NCBI GenBank assembly: GCA_003650925.1
Contig: QMSP01000020.1
Span: 1 to 36,131, forward strand
Direction: 5' to 3'
From: Thermoprotei archaeon
GTDB taxonomy: Archaea > Thermoproteota > Thermoprotei > QMSL01
Length of the DNA: 36,131 nucleotides
The notes beneath the pieces were generated by a model that saw only the letters and a list, made by a program, of their open reading frames with translations, ran no database searches and was not told where the DNA came from. This document shows, in pieces, positions 22,994 through 31,435 of the stretch; position 1 is the stretch's first letter, and the number at the start of each line of letters is the position of its first letter. A program made the position numbers and the translations under genes.

Positions 22994-23947
22994 ATGCTGT
23001 GGATAGATAAGAGGAAGTGCAGAGAGGTAGCTCTAAAAGTGGAAGGCATTCTTCCTAGTTCCGTGGATGAGTTTACAGATCCAAGATACTATCCACCAGA
23101 AGGAGAGGATGAGGAACAAGTTGCTAGGTATTTCTTCTTCATGGTAGCCATAGACCATAGAACTCACCTACCTGGTCATGAATATAAAGCCGTCATAGAT
23201 GGTCAAGTTCATAGTGGAGCCGACCTTCTCTATCGACTTGGAATGAAGAGATACCTAGAGAATCGTGCCTTCTTTTCCCCAGAGTCTATGGCTAATATTA
23301 CCAGAGAGGATGTAGAAGAGTGGCTTAATGTAAATGAGGCTAAGATAAGAGATCCCGACGTAAGAGCCTATCTCCTTAGAGACGCCGCCGTAAAGCTCAT
23401 TAAGCTCTATGAAGGGCAAGTCATGGAGCTGATAAAGGCCTCATCAGGCTATCTCTACTCTCCCAGAGGTGTGAAAGAAGGGCTTATAGAGAGGCTAAAG
23501 GCATTTAGAGCCTATGAAGATCCTGTCGAGAAAAAGCCCTTTCTCCTGTTCAAGTTCCTTGAGAGAAGAGGGATAGTGAAGGTGAAGGATAAGGATAGAG
23601 CACAGATCCCCGTGGATAACCATCTCACTAGGATAGCCATTAGACTAGGACTTGTTAAGGTGGATGAGAAGCTCAAGGAAGTATTCCTCTGGAGGAGGGA
23701 AGCCACATGGGAAGAAGACATAATCATACGCCTCGCCGTGAGAAGAGCCTACAAGAGGCTTTCTGAGGAGAGGAAAATCGATATAATGATCCTTGATGAT
23801 TTCCTATGGAGCTTCGGAAGGAGGGTATGTGGGGCAGAGAAGCCCAGATGCAATGAATGCCCCCTTTCAGACGTGTGTGATGCTTTCCATGAAGAAAGCA
23901 CAAGGATGTTGAAGGAGCATTACTATTATGATACCTGGTACTACTAA
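22994..23947 (+). CDS. Fe-S HhH-GPD glycosylase-like protein with Q-salvage-type N-terminus
   Basis: The 317-residue protein combines two sets of features. Residues about 42-110 (QVARYFFFMVAIDHRTHLPG, GADLLYRLGMKRYLENRAFFSPESMANITREDVEEWL) resemble queuosine-salvage (DUF2419/Qng1) proteins, themselves distant relatives of DNA glycosylases. Residues 205-221 (IPVDNHLTRIAIRLGLV) match the HhH-GPD catalytic strand-helix, with D208 in the place of the catalytic aspartate. The end carries C279-x6-C286-x2-C289-x5-C295, the endonuclease III/MutY-type 4Fe-4S loop. It is therefore probably an N-glycosidase acting on a base in DNA or on a modified nucleoside. I cannot choose between the two substrates. 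ATG 22994 follows TTTAGGAGG. It converges with the RpiB-like gene, 12 nt away. Confidence 0.7.
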   Translation: MLWIDKRKCREVALKVEGILPSSVDEFTDPRYYPPEGEDEEQVARYFFFMVAIDHRTHLPGHEYKAVIDGQVHSGADLLYRLGMKRYLENRAFFSPESMANITREDVEEWLNVNEAKIRDPDVRAYLLRDAAVKLIKLYEGQVMELIKASSGYLYSPRGVKEGLIERLKAFRAYEDPVEKKPFLLFKFLERRGIVKVKDKDRAQIPVDNHLTRIAIRLGLVKVDEKLKEVFLWRREATWEEDIIIRLAVRRAYKRLSEERKIDIMILDDFLWSFGRRVCGAEKPRCNECPLSDVCDAFHEESTRMLKEHYYYDTWYY

Positions 23948-23959
23948 GACTGAGTTGGC

Positions 23960-24421
23960 TTATTGTTTCATATACTTATTCTCCACTTCCTCAACCATGT
24001 TAATCATAGGCTTTTCTTTTTCGTCGAAGGGAGTTGTGAACCAGGCCTCAAGTATTTCCTTAGCGACATATTCCGAGGTAAGCCTTATGCTCATAGCAAG
24101 GACGTTGGCGTGATTCCATTTCCTAGCTCCTTTGGCGGTCTCGGCATCAACACATAATGCTGCTCTTATGCCAGGCACTTTGTTGGCAACTATTGTTACT
24201 CCAGTCCCTGTCCAGCACATGACTATTCCCTCATCACATTCCCCGCTTCTGACCATCTCAGCAACCTCTAGAGCTACCCTAGGCCAAGGAACTTCTCTTC
24301 CCTCCTTAGGCGCGCCAACAACTACTACCTCATGTCCTCTTCTCCTAACCTCCTCTATGACTAGGTCTACTACATGAGCAGGCATATCACTTCCTATGGC
24401 TATTCTCATGCCTTGCACCAT
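23960..24421 (-). CDS. RpiB/LacAB-family sugar-phosphate isomerase
   Basis: The 153-residue protein has the RpiB fold: MRIAIGSD (5-12), GEC-DEGIVMCWTGTGVTIVANKVPGIRAALC (60-90) and RKWNHANVLAMSIRLTSEYVAKEILEAWFTTPF. RpiB interconverts ribose-5-phosphate and ribulose-5-phosphate; relatives act on galactose-6-phosphate or allose-6-phosphate. The candidate catalytic cysteine is C69. Two usual features differ: SDHAG is SDMPAH, and the anion-binding CGTGxG is CWTGTG. The substrate may therefore not be ribose-5-phosphate. ATG 24421 and ATG 24409 (MRIAIG) are both possible starts. It follows the alpha/beta hydrolase gene by 12 nt on the same strand. Confidence 0.8.
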   Translation of the reverse strand: MVQGMRIAIGSDMPAHVVDLVIEEVRRRGHEVVVVGAPKEGREVPWPRVALEVAEMVRSGECDEGIVMCWTGTGVTIVANKVPGIRAALCVDAETAKGARKWNHANVLAMSIRLTSEYVAKEILEAWFTTPFDEKEKPMINMVEEVENKYMKQ

Positions 24422-24433
24422 AATCTAGTCTGA

Positions 24434-25465
24434 TCACTGTCGCCCTATAAGATACTTCATGATCAGAGTGAGGAGAATCATTAATACAACCAACCCTATG
24501 AAAGGAAGAGCCTTGAAGATGAGGAGCTTGGCTTCTCTACTGACCAGGTGTTTCTCTCCTTTTAAATGATTGTCGAAGAAATCAAGTGCTCTAGCTAAGA
24601 CCAGATCTAGCGGAAGGTTATGCCCAGTGTTGTACCAGTATATCTCCTTAGGCTCTCTAGCTCTCTTAGCCAGCTGAGCTTGAGCCTCGGTAGGAACTAT
24701 CTCGTCATACTTGGCTAGGTGAAGTTGAAGAGGTCTAGGAGAGAATAAGTGTATGAAGTTCAGCGGATCTATTGGATCAAGCATTTTCTGAAGCTCTTCG
24801 TACGATATGCCCATTTCAGGAAGCTTCTCTCTTATCCTTATGACTGAGGGATGCTTACTTCTCGCTATCATCAGGGACATACTTCCTCCAGCTACTGCTA
24901 ATACGGCAGCCTTCACTCTAGGCTCCACCCCTATGAAAATGGCTCCAATGATGCCACCCATGCTCCCTCCAGCATAGCCGATTCTCGTATGGTCTATTTC
25001 CTCAATGCTTTCAAGGAAGTCTATGGCTCTTCTCAAGTCGACTACTGCTTGAATAAAACCCCTAAACGACTCCTCTATAATGGGCGAATACAACTCCTTG
25101 CCAGGAACGCTTCTCTCACCATGAAGAGGAGCGTCTATGGACAATACTGCATAACCCGCCTCAGCTATCAGATCAGCGGCTGGTAATATGTCCTCTTTTC
25201 TTCCTCCATAACCGTGGAGGAATATTATGCAAGGATGAGGAGCCTTGTTCTTCTTAGGGATGATAAGGAGAGCAGGAACACGTTCATTATTTATGCTAGT
25301 ATAGTATACCTTATACACCACATATCTAGGATTCTCGCTGATTCTATCCATCGTTGCATTAAGCGGTAAGTCTTTATCGTACTCATAGTACTGTAGATAG
25401 TCCGTACTGTTTATGGCTTTGGCTAGATGAAGTGAGGCAAGGAGCATAAGGATAACAAGATCCAT
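24434..25465 (-). CDS. Secreted, membrane-anchored alpha/beta hydrolase
   Basis: The 343-residue protein starts with a short signal peptide (MDLVILMLLASLHLAKA). It has the alpha/beta-hydrolase core: oxyanion HGYGG (84-88), DAPLHGERS (111-119), nucleophile S168 in GGSMGG, acid D254 in KYDEIVP and histidine H282 in NTGHNLP. A transmembrane helix (FIGLVVLMILLTLIMKYLI, about 322-340) forms the C-terminus. It is therefore expected on the outer face of the membrane, anchored at the C-terminal end, as an esterase, acetyl-esterase or peptidase. Such enzymes (acetyl xylan esterase or dienelactone-hydrolase-like) cannot be told apart by motif alone. A C/D-box RNA lies just upstream (25482-25540). Confidence 0.82.
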   Translation of the reverse strand: MDLVILMLLASLHLAKAINSTDYLQYYEYDKDLPLNATMDRISENPRYVVYKVYYTSINNERVPALLIIPKKNKAPHPCIIFLHGYGGRKEDILPAADLIAEAGYAVLSIDAPLHGERSVPGKELYSPIIEESFRGFIQAVVDLRRAIDFLESIEEIDHTRIGYAGGSMGGIIGAIFIGVEPRVKAAVLAVAGGSMSLMIARSKHPSVIRIREKLPEMGISYEELQKMLDPIDPLNFIHLFSPRPLQLHLAKYDEIVPTEAQAQLAKRAREPKEIYWYNTGHNLPLDLVLARALDFFDNHLKGEKHLVSREAKLLIFKALPFIGLVVLMILLTLIMKYLIGRQ

Positions 25466-25481
25466 TTCAGCATCACCTCTC

Positions 25482-25540
25482 CTAGTCAGTTCGTCTCTTC
25501 TTCATCACGCATCAGTAGTCGATCTCTTCATCATGCAGTA
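25482..25540 (-). ncRNA. C/D-box guide sRNA (2'-O-methylation guide)
   Basis: Minus-strand boxes in order: C ATGATGA (25534-25528), 12 nt guide, D' CTGA (25515-25512), 3 nt, C' GTGATGA (25508-25502), 12 nt guide, D CTGA (25489-25486). The layout is canonical. The guide before D' (AGAGATCGACTA) predicts target UAGUCGAUCUCU and that before D (AGAAGAGACGAA) predicts UUCGUCUCUUCU; methylation is expected at the fifth base from each D box. A TATA-like GGTTAAGTA (25559-25567) fits a start near 25538. The RNA ends about 20 nt before the hydrolase ATG on the same strand, so the two could share a transcript. Confidence 0.8.
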
Positions 25541-25654
25541 CTACATAGGGGTGACATGATACTTAACCCTTTTCCCACTGGAGAAATCTAAGCTAAGGAC
25601 AACTTAATGAGGAGGATTATCATAGAAGTGACTAGACAAGTAATAGCATGAAAT

Positions 25655-27634
25655 CTACTTCCCCTCCTTTAGCTCGTCTGATGATATCTGCTCTACTGAC
25701 ACAGCTTCCTCGAAGGCCTCTATGCCCTCCTCCACTCCGTAAAAGATCCTTTCAACTATGTAATCGACTACTTTCTCAAATTGACCTCCTAAGCTATGCT
25801 CAAGCTCTCTGAGAGTTCTATATACCATCAGGACAGTAATAGCTAGCATTACCAAGGAGATCGTGAGTGATACATGTTGTGTCAATGGCGTTATGTGAGG
25901 CATGATGAGACTCATAGAGTACCAGACTATAGCTATGATGCCTAGGGATGTTAAGCAATTTATCACTGCTTTGAGCGAGGAACTTGTTGTCCAAAGGCGC
26001 TCAGCAATTATTTCAATGAGGACAAGGATCATATTTCTGAGGGCTAATACTGTACGAAGTGAGAAATAGGCTATGAGGAGCGCGTATATCAAGGTGACCA
26101 CTAGTGTGGATTCGACTTCAAAATAAAATATCTCGATGGAAAATTGAGGTATATGAGGAGCAAGTAATAGGAAGGCCATGACCAATAGAACAAGCTTAAC
26201 TAAGTACATGACTGTAGCATGAAGATGTTTCTTTAAGCCTTGTCTCAGTAGAGCTTCTTGACTGGTAGTTATAATGTGTGGCATAACTTCCCTTCTCATC
26301 CTTGCCTCAGACACTATGAAGCTTGGATGAACCTTGAGCATATGACATATGATGAAGAATGTGGATGAGGCTACTAGATAGTAGAGAGCGAGCGAAGGTA
26401 GGCCTATAATCAACGAAAGGACTATGATGAAGAGCCTCATATCTCTCGTCACGTAGGCAGGAGGAGATGGAGCAATGTCATACTCCTCAGGCTTGTTCAG
26501 AATGCTTAGAGCATTAGCATACTCTACAAGGAATATGCTTGCTGAAGCTATAGGGGTTAGTAGGTCCTTTATGAGACCGCTACACGTAAGGCCAAGAGCT
26601 ATTATGATGAGGAGGTCTGTTACTCCATGGGTAACGAGCGTACATACTCTCTCATTAACTGTCTCTTGCTTCATGAGGCTGTGTAGCTCATCACTTGCTT
26701 CTCCCAGTATGGCTGCGAGATATACTAGAGAAGCTGCTACAAGACCTAGTCCTAGACGCATACATGGAAGCGATAATAGGGCTATGAAGAAGCCTACTAT
26801 GGATAGCGTTAATGGGCCTACTGCTATCCCTGTCCTGTAGAGCCATGTCGATAACTTCGTTGAGAGAGGCTTGAAGAGATATTGGGATATAAAGCCTTTA
26901 CTTGACTTGGTTAATTCTCTTTGGATAATGCTCCAGTATATTCTTCTAGCCTTCTTCAGATCCTCGGGAGTATCTATATCGAGCCATAGGAGATTAGTGA
27001 CATCCACATAGTCTACTTCTCCCATGCTCGAGGCGTACTTGAGGGCATCACTTATCGATGCTTTAACTCCTTTCTCTCTAATCACCCTCATGACTATCTC
27101 TTTTGACTTCCTATTGAAGAGGATAAGGCCTGTATCTATGCCGTCAACAGGAGGTAGGCTCTTTCCAACGTCGCTCACTCTTCCCTCTCTGATTCTTATC
27201 TTAAGACCTTCCATGGCCTTATCCCAGCTCGGACTTCTATCAAGACATACTACAAAGGCTTTAGTCGATTTGGTCGATAGAATTCTTTTAAGCATCTCAC
27301 GCTCAAATATGTGGTCAGACATCAATACCAGGAATCTACTTAGGTTCAGTTTTCTTATCGCAAATGCTATAGGATATAAATTGCCAAAGTCCTCCCCTAC
27401 GTAGTCAATGGAAAGAACTTTGGCCTTGTAGCCTACTTTCTCCTCAAAAACTGACTTGAACTCAGGCCTTGTAACTACGTATATGTCCTTGAGACCAGCT
27501 TTCTCAAGCCTTTCGATAATGAAATCTATGATACTTTTACCTGGGGCTATCTCAAGCATGGCTTTAGGCTTATCATGAGTATAAGGATATAATCTCGTTC
27601 CCTTCCCTGCAGCTATTATTATGGCAGGAAACAT
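25655..27634 (-). CDS. Nucleotidyltransferase fused to an inactive-looking CDP-alcohol phosphatidyltransferase domain
   Basis: Residues 1-232 are an NTP-transferase domain: AAGKGTRLYPYTHDKPKAML (8-27), DIDTPEDLKKAR (219-230). Residues 245-445 align in layout with the membrane half of bifunctional inositol-1-phosphate cytidylyltransferase/di-myo-inositol-phosphate-phosphate synthases (KGFISQYLFKPLSTKLSTWL, then helices, then VTRDMRLFII). Such enzymes make the heat-protecting solute di-myo-inositol phosphate. However the catalytic motif DxxDGxxAR-x8-G-xxx-D-xxx-D is nearly gone: EASDELHSL stands at 312-320 and no aspartate occurs from 316 to 339. A further region (about 470-659) adds four hydrophobic helices and an acidic cytoplasmic tail. 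Usual length is about 430 residues, so this is an extended form. It probably makes an NDP-sugar or CDP-inositol; transfer activity is doubtful. Confidence 0.75.
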   Translation of the reverse strand: MFPAIIIAAGKGTRLYPYTHDKPKAMLEIAPGKSIIDFIIERLEKAGLKDIYVVTRPEFKSVFEEKVGYKAKVLSIDYVGEDFGNLYPIAFAIRKLNLSRFLVLMSDHIFEREMLKRILSTKSTKAFVVCLDRSPSWDKAMEGLKIRIREGRVSDVGKSLPPVDGIDTGLILFNRKSKEIVMRVIREKGVKASISDALKYASSMGEVDYVDVTNLLWLDIDTPEDLKKARRIYWSIIQRELTKSSKGFISQYLFKPLSTKLSTWLYRTGIAVGPLTLSIVGFFIALLSLPCMRLGLGLVAASLVYLAAILGEASDELHSLMKQETVNERVCTLVTHGVTDLLIIIALGLTCSGLIKDLLTPIASASIFLVEYANALSILNKPEEYDIAPSPPAYVTRDMRLFIIVLSLIIGLPSLALYYLVASSTFFIICHMLKVHPSFIVSEARMRREVMPHIITTSQEALLRQGLKKHLHATVMYLVKLVLLVMAFLLLAPHIPQFSIEIFYFEVESTLVVTLIYALLIAYFSLRTVLALRNMILVLIEIIAERLWTTSSSLKAVINCLTSLGIIAIVWYSMSLIMPHITPLTQHVSLTISLVMLAITVLMVYRTLRELEHSLGGQFEKVVDYIVERIFYGVEEGIEAFEEAVSVEQISSDELKEGK

Positions 27635-27835
27635 GCTTGGTAACCTATTCGCGGGCAGTCACTAATAAGAAACTCGCCTTGAAATATAGTGTTCTAGGAT
27701 CGTTTATTAAATGGCTCATGTTCAAAAATGAAATATATTAACGTAAGTATTGCGCAATGATTATATCATACTTAGAATTCGCAGGACATGTATTTATGCA
27801 GTACATGCTTTCTATTACTTCAACTTCATGATAGC

Positions 27836-28591
27836 CTAAGGAGCCTTTGCATGGAGCCTCTTCCTTAGGATCCTCCTTAGAAAACGACGTGTTCTCTCTT
27901 TCCTAGGATGATAAAACACTTCTTCAGGAGTTCCTTCCTCAACTATCACCCCTTCATCAATTATAATGACTCTGTCAGCTATATCCTCGGCGAAGTCCAC
28001 CTCATGGGTTACTATGACCATTGTCATGCCTTTTCTAGCTATGTCCTCCAGTAACTCGAGAACTTCACCCACCAACTCAGGATCAAGGGCTGAAGTTGGT
28101 TCATCAAGTAACATCACGTCAGGGTCCATGGCTAGAGCTCTGGCTATAGCTACTCTTTGTTGCTGACCTCCTGATAGCTGCAGCGGATAGTTGTAGGCTT
28201 TGTCCTCAAGTCCAATGCCCTTAAGTATTGCCAGTGCTCTTGAATACGCCTCCTCTCTTCTCATTCCCTTAACCACTCTTAGAGGCAGAGCTATGTTGTC
28301 TATGACCTTAAGATGAGGAAAGAGATTGAAACTTTGGAATACAAAGCCTATCCTCCTTCTTATCTCCACTATATCTACATCAGGGTCTGTGACCTCAATG
28401 CCATCGAAGAATATTTTGCCACTTGTAGGCTCCACAAGTCTAACGATACACTTGAGCAAGGTGGTTTTACCTGAGCCGCTAGGCCCCATTATGACTATGC
28501 GCTCGCCTTTTTCCACATGGAAGTCTATGCCTTTGAGAACCTCTAGATCGCCATACCTTTTCTTTAAGTCAATGACCTCTATCAGAGCCAT
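27836..28591 (-). CDS. Polar amino-acid ABC transporter ATP-binding protein (GlnQ type)
   Basis: The 251-residue ATPase has Walker [10 protein letters not shown] (36-44), Q-loop [12 protein letters not shown] (83-94), signature LSGGQQQR (139-146), Walker [15 protein letters not shown] and the switch histidine in [19 protein letters not shown] is typical of the polar amino-acid importer class. It drives uptake through the permease encoded just upstream, whose last 10 nt it overlaps. ATG 28591 follows GAGGAGGGG. It is the last gene of a three-gene operon. Confidence 0.93.
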   Translation of the reverse strand: MALIEVIDLKKRYGDLEVLKGIDFHVEKGERIVIMGPSGSGKTTLLKCIVRLVEPTSGKIFFDGIEVTDPDVDIVEIRRRIGFVFQSFNLFPHLKVIDNIALPLRVVKGMRREEAYSRALAILKGIGLEDKAYNYPLQLSGGQQQRVAIARALAMDPDVMLLDEPTSALDPELVGEVLELLEDIARKGMTMVIVTHEVDFAEDIADRVIIIDEGVIVEEGTPEEVFYHPRKERTRRFLRRILRKRLHAKAP

Positions 28592-29262
28592 CTACTACCC
28601 CTCCTCATCATTCCAGGTATAGCGAATCTCTCTTCAAGGTATCGAGAGATCTTGGATGAAGTGAAGCATATTATGAAGTATATCAAGGCGACTGCGAGAT
28701 AGGTCTCAAAAGGCCTAAAGCTCCAGGCCACTACATACTCTCCTCTTCTGGTCAGCTCAGCTACTCCAATTACCGATACCAGAGAGCTGTCCTTGATGAG
28801 GGTTACTAATTCATTAACTAGAGCGGGAACCATGTTTCTAACAGCCTGAGGAAGAATTACGTAGCGAAAGACCTGCCACTCCTTCATGCCAAGGGACAGA
28901 GCTGCTTCGACTTGACCTCTAGGTATTGATTGAATGCCAGCTCGCACTATCTCAGCTTGATATGCTCCACTATTGATACTAAGGGCTACGATGCCAGCTG
29001 TCAGAGGGTCTAAATTTATGCCAAGACGAGGCAGGCCGAAGTAGATGAAGAGGATCTGCACAAGAAGAGGTGTACCTCTTATGATCTCAACATAGGTGGA
29101 GGATAAGGAATATATAAGCCTGTTATCAGATAGACGAGCTATACCTGCCATAATCCCCAGCACAAAACCTATAGCAAAGGATATGAAACTGACTATAAGA
29201 GTTATCTTGACGCCTTTTAATAAAAATGGGAGAATTTTTAAGATGAAGAGTATAGGCTCCAT
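28582..29262 (-). CDS. Polar amino-acid ABC transporter permease (HisM/GlnP type)
   Basis: ATG 29262 is chosen ([21 protein letters not shown]) because GGAGGATG lies just upstream and it is 4 nt after the binding-protein stop; an ATG at 29301 would lie inside that gene. The 226-residue protein has the His/Glu/Gln-type features [62 protein letters not shown] (coupling loop) and [36 protein letters not shown]. About five transmembrane helices are visible. It probably works as a homodimer, since no second permease gene is nearby. Confidence 0.93.
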   Translation of the reverse strand: MEPILFILKILPFLLKGVKITLIVSFISFAIGFVLGIMAGIARLSDNRLIYSLSSTYVEIIRGTPLLVQILFIYFGLPRLGINLDPLTAGIVALSINSGAYQAEIVRAGIQSIPRGQVEAALSLGMKEWQVFRYVILPQAVRNMVPALVNELVTLIKDSSLVSVIGVAELTRRGEYVVAWSFRPFETYLAVALIYFIICFTSSKISRYLEERFAIPGMMRRGSRWL

Positions 29263-29266
29263 GAGT

Positions 29267-30115
29267 TCATCCTCCGAACCACTTCTCAACCAGCTTGTCA
29301 AGCTTTCCTGTTTCCTTGAGTTCCTTCAATACCTCATTGATCAAGTCCAAGAGCTCAGCTTCACCTTTCCTTACAGCTATGCCATAAACCTCTCCTGTCT
29401 TTACGATGAAGGCTATCTTGAGCTCAGGATACTTCTTGACGAAGGTCTTAGCCACTGGTGCATCCATTACTACAGCGTCCAGGTGTCCTATACGAAGCGC
29501 TTCCACGGCAGCGATGAATTTATCATAACTATACAGGTTCTCTTCGCTTGTAATGCCTGCTTCAACAAGGTTAGTAACTGCCCAGTCCTCGCCCGTGGTT
29601 CCACTCTGAACTCCTACCTTCTTGCCCTTTAGGTCGTCTAAGCTAGCTATTTCACTATCCGCTCTGACCAATATAGCTTGGTCAGCTTCAAAGTAGGGCT
29701 CTGAGAAGTCCACTACCTTCTTTCTCTCCTCAGTTATCGACATGCCAGCTATTATCAAGTCTATCTTGCCGTCTTGGAGGGCAGGTATCAGAGCATCAAA
29801 GTCCATGTCTACTACCTTAAGCTCAACACCCAGTTTCTTGGCTATCTCCTTGGCAATATCTATGTCAAAGCCCATTATAGTGCCGTTCTCAGCTACGAAC
29901 TCAAAGGGAGGGAAGTCAGCTGATGTACCCACTACAAGATAGCCTCTTTCCTTTATTACATCAACCAACGTTTTCTCCTCGCGCTCAACCACTACACGAT
30001 GGTAGGGACCTCCGTATATAGGAGTCTTGAAGACAAACTGTATCGCTACAAGGGCAATAGCCACGACCAGAACAGCAGCGGCCGATATTAGGACTAGTGT
30101 CTTCTTCTTCTCCAC
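29267..30115 (-). CDS. Polar amino-acid ABC transporter binding protein (SBP family 3)
   Basis: The 282-residue protein has one N-terminal hydrophobic segment (LVLISAAAVLVVAIALVAIQFVF, 7-29) with no lipobox cysteine, so it is anchored as a membrane-tethered extracytoplasmic domain. The family-3 fold follows: GYLVVGTSADFPPFEF, GFDIDIAKEIAKKLGVEL, IPALQDGKIDLIIAGMSIT, VVDFSEPYFEADQAILVR, LKGKKVGVQSGTTGEDWA and LDAVVMDAPVA. It binds an amino acid, possibly glutamine, glutamate or a basic one. GTG 30115 is the start, and a TATA box CTTTATAAAC at 30144-30154 gives a leader of about 10 nt. The stop lies 4 nt before the permease start. Confidence 0.92.
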   Translation of the reverse strand: MEKKKTLVLISAAAVLVVAIALVAIQFVFKTPIYGGPYHRVVVEREEKTLVDVIKERGYLVVGTSADFPPFEFVAENGTIMGFDIDIAKEIAKKLGVELKVVDMDFDALIPALQDGKIDLIIAGMSITEERKKVVDFSEPYFEADQAILVRADSEIASLDDLKGKKVGVQSGTTGEDWAVTNLVEAGITSEENLYSYDKFIAAVEALRIGHLDAVVMDAPVAKTFVKKYPELKIAFIVKTGEVYGIAVRKGEAELLDLINEVLKELKETGKLDKLVEKWFGG

Positions 30116-30143
30116 AATGCCCTTGGAGGTTTAGAATAACTGA

Positions 30144-30154
30144 TGTTTATAAAG
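30144..30154 (-). promoter_or_regulatory. TATA box for the amino-acid ABC transporter operon
   Basis: On the minus strand CTTTATAAAC at 30144-30154 is a near-perfect box A. A transcript start near 30124 leaves about 10 nt before the GTG at 30115. The same gap up to 30322 shows no other feature I can support. Confidence 0.55.
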
Positions 30155-30322
30155 CTTTCTAAACTCTTAACCTGTGTTCTATAGGATGAATAATTGGTAG
30201 TTTTAGATGAAAGTATACCCAATAAAGGTTTATATTTCACGCATGGTATGAAGTTCTTTGTGCAGCAGTGTGAGCCACTTGATGTCATGCTTAGACATTG
30301 AGAATTACCGATTCACATAAAG

Positions 30323-31402
30323 TTATTCCTCAACAAGAATAGAAGCTCCTATTCTTTCAACGCCCTCTCGCCATCCATCTCTTGCATTATAATATATTAT
30401 GATTTTTTCCTCGTAGCCAAAGACGACATCTAGCTGATATACTAGAGCTCTTTTCCAGCCTGACGTTGGAGGGATAATGGGGTTGAAGGGGGCGTCAATC
30501 CATGAAATACCATCCAGAGATGCCATTAGACATATAGCAGAGCGACTTCTGTCCTTCTCATCCTTATATATACCGTTATTGAAGCCTATGTATTGATCAC
30601 GCCACCTATAGACTTTGAGAGCTCCAGCTCCAAAGTTCCTGTAAGAAACCTTGGGGTCTGGACTTATTATGGGCTTTCCATAATGCTTGTAAGGGCCATA
30701 GATATCATCGGATTCAGCAAAGCTTATGTACTTTGGCTCCTCATATCCACAGTCCTCCAGAAGTATTGTTCCAGCAGAGTAGTAGAGGCGATATGTACCA
30801 TCCCCAGTTCTGATTAAACAAGGATTTCTGACTTGTTTAAAGGGCCCTTCACACTCCCAAGGAAGTTGAGGCTCTAGAAGAACTACTTCATCAGACCACT
30901 CCTTAAGATTCCTGCTTTCTCTGATGCATATCCTTGTGTTCCATTTCTCATCTGGCAACGTGTACACCATGTACCAGATCCCCTTCTCCTTGTACAAGTA
31001 CACAAGACAACCAGGCCAAGGAAGCGTCTCCTCATATCTCCAGTGAATGCCATCGCTTGACCTCAGGTGATATATTGTCCTGCCAGCGTGAGCGAACATG
31101 TGCCAGTACTCATCGTACTCTCCTGGAGGAATAACTTGAGGATCGCCTATAACATTGCCAGGCTTGGGACCGCCTGGAGGGTCTATTAGAGGGTTTTCGG
31201 GCACATCTCTCCACTTATCAGGTGTCCACTCAGGGATCGTGAGCAGATTACACACCTCCGATGAATAATCTATGCTATAGAGGCAAGTTAAGCATAACGT
31301 ATGTTTGAGCGCAGGCCTTGAGCTTAACGATCCATAGGCTATCAATGACTTGCATGATTTGACATGACTATAGTGCCTTCTAGGAAAAGCTCTTATGCTC
31401 AT
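30323..31402 (-). CDS. Five-bladed beta-propeller glycosidase-like protein (GH43/GH32-like)
   Basis: Repeated propeller-blade signatures are visible: DVPENPLIDPPGG, GDPQVIPPGEYDEYWHMFAH, YHLRSSDGIHWRYE, YMVYTLPDEKWNTRICIRESRNLKEW, VRNPCLIRTGDGTYRLYYSAG, SFAESDDIYGPYKHYGKPII, FGAGALKVYRWRDQYIGFNNG, LMASLDGISWIDAPFNPIIPP and a final KIIIYYNARDGW blade. This resembles GH43-, GH32- and GH130-type propellers, but I cannot fix the family or its acids. The first 50 or so residues (MSIRAFPRRHYSHVK and on) are unlike the fold. The true start may be GTG 31255, within a GGAGGTGTG ribosome-like site, which would give about 310 residues. No signal peptide is clear. It is divergent from glycerol kinase. 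Confidence 0.65.
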   Translation of the reverse strand: MSIRAFPRRHYSHVKSCKSLIAYGSLSSRPALKHTLCLTCLYSIDYSSEVCNLLTIPEWTPDKWRDVPENPLIDPPGGPKPGNVIGDPQVIPPGEYDEYWHMFAHAGRTIYHLRSSDGIHWRYEETLPWPGCLVYLYKEKGIWYMVYTLPDEKWNTRICIRESRNLKEWSDEVVLLEPQLPWECEGPFKQVRNPCLIRTGDGTYRLYYSAGTILLEDCGYEEPKYISFAESDDIYGPYKHYGKPIISPDPKVSYRNFGAGALKVYRWRDQYIGFNNGIYKDEKDRSRSAICLMASLDGISWIDAPFNPIIPPTSGWKRALVYQLDVVFGYEEKIIIYYNARDGWREGVERIGASILVEE

Positions 31403-31435
31403 GAAGATAACAGATTTACCTGTAGGGAGTATTAA

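Noticed and set aside
27635-27835. Near-repeated GCAGGACATG / GCAGTACATG at about 27780-27808 as a regulatory repeat
   Set aside because: Only two imperfect copies occur at the 3' side of the amino-acid transporter operon; this can arise by chance.
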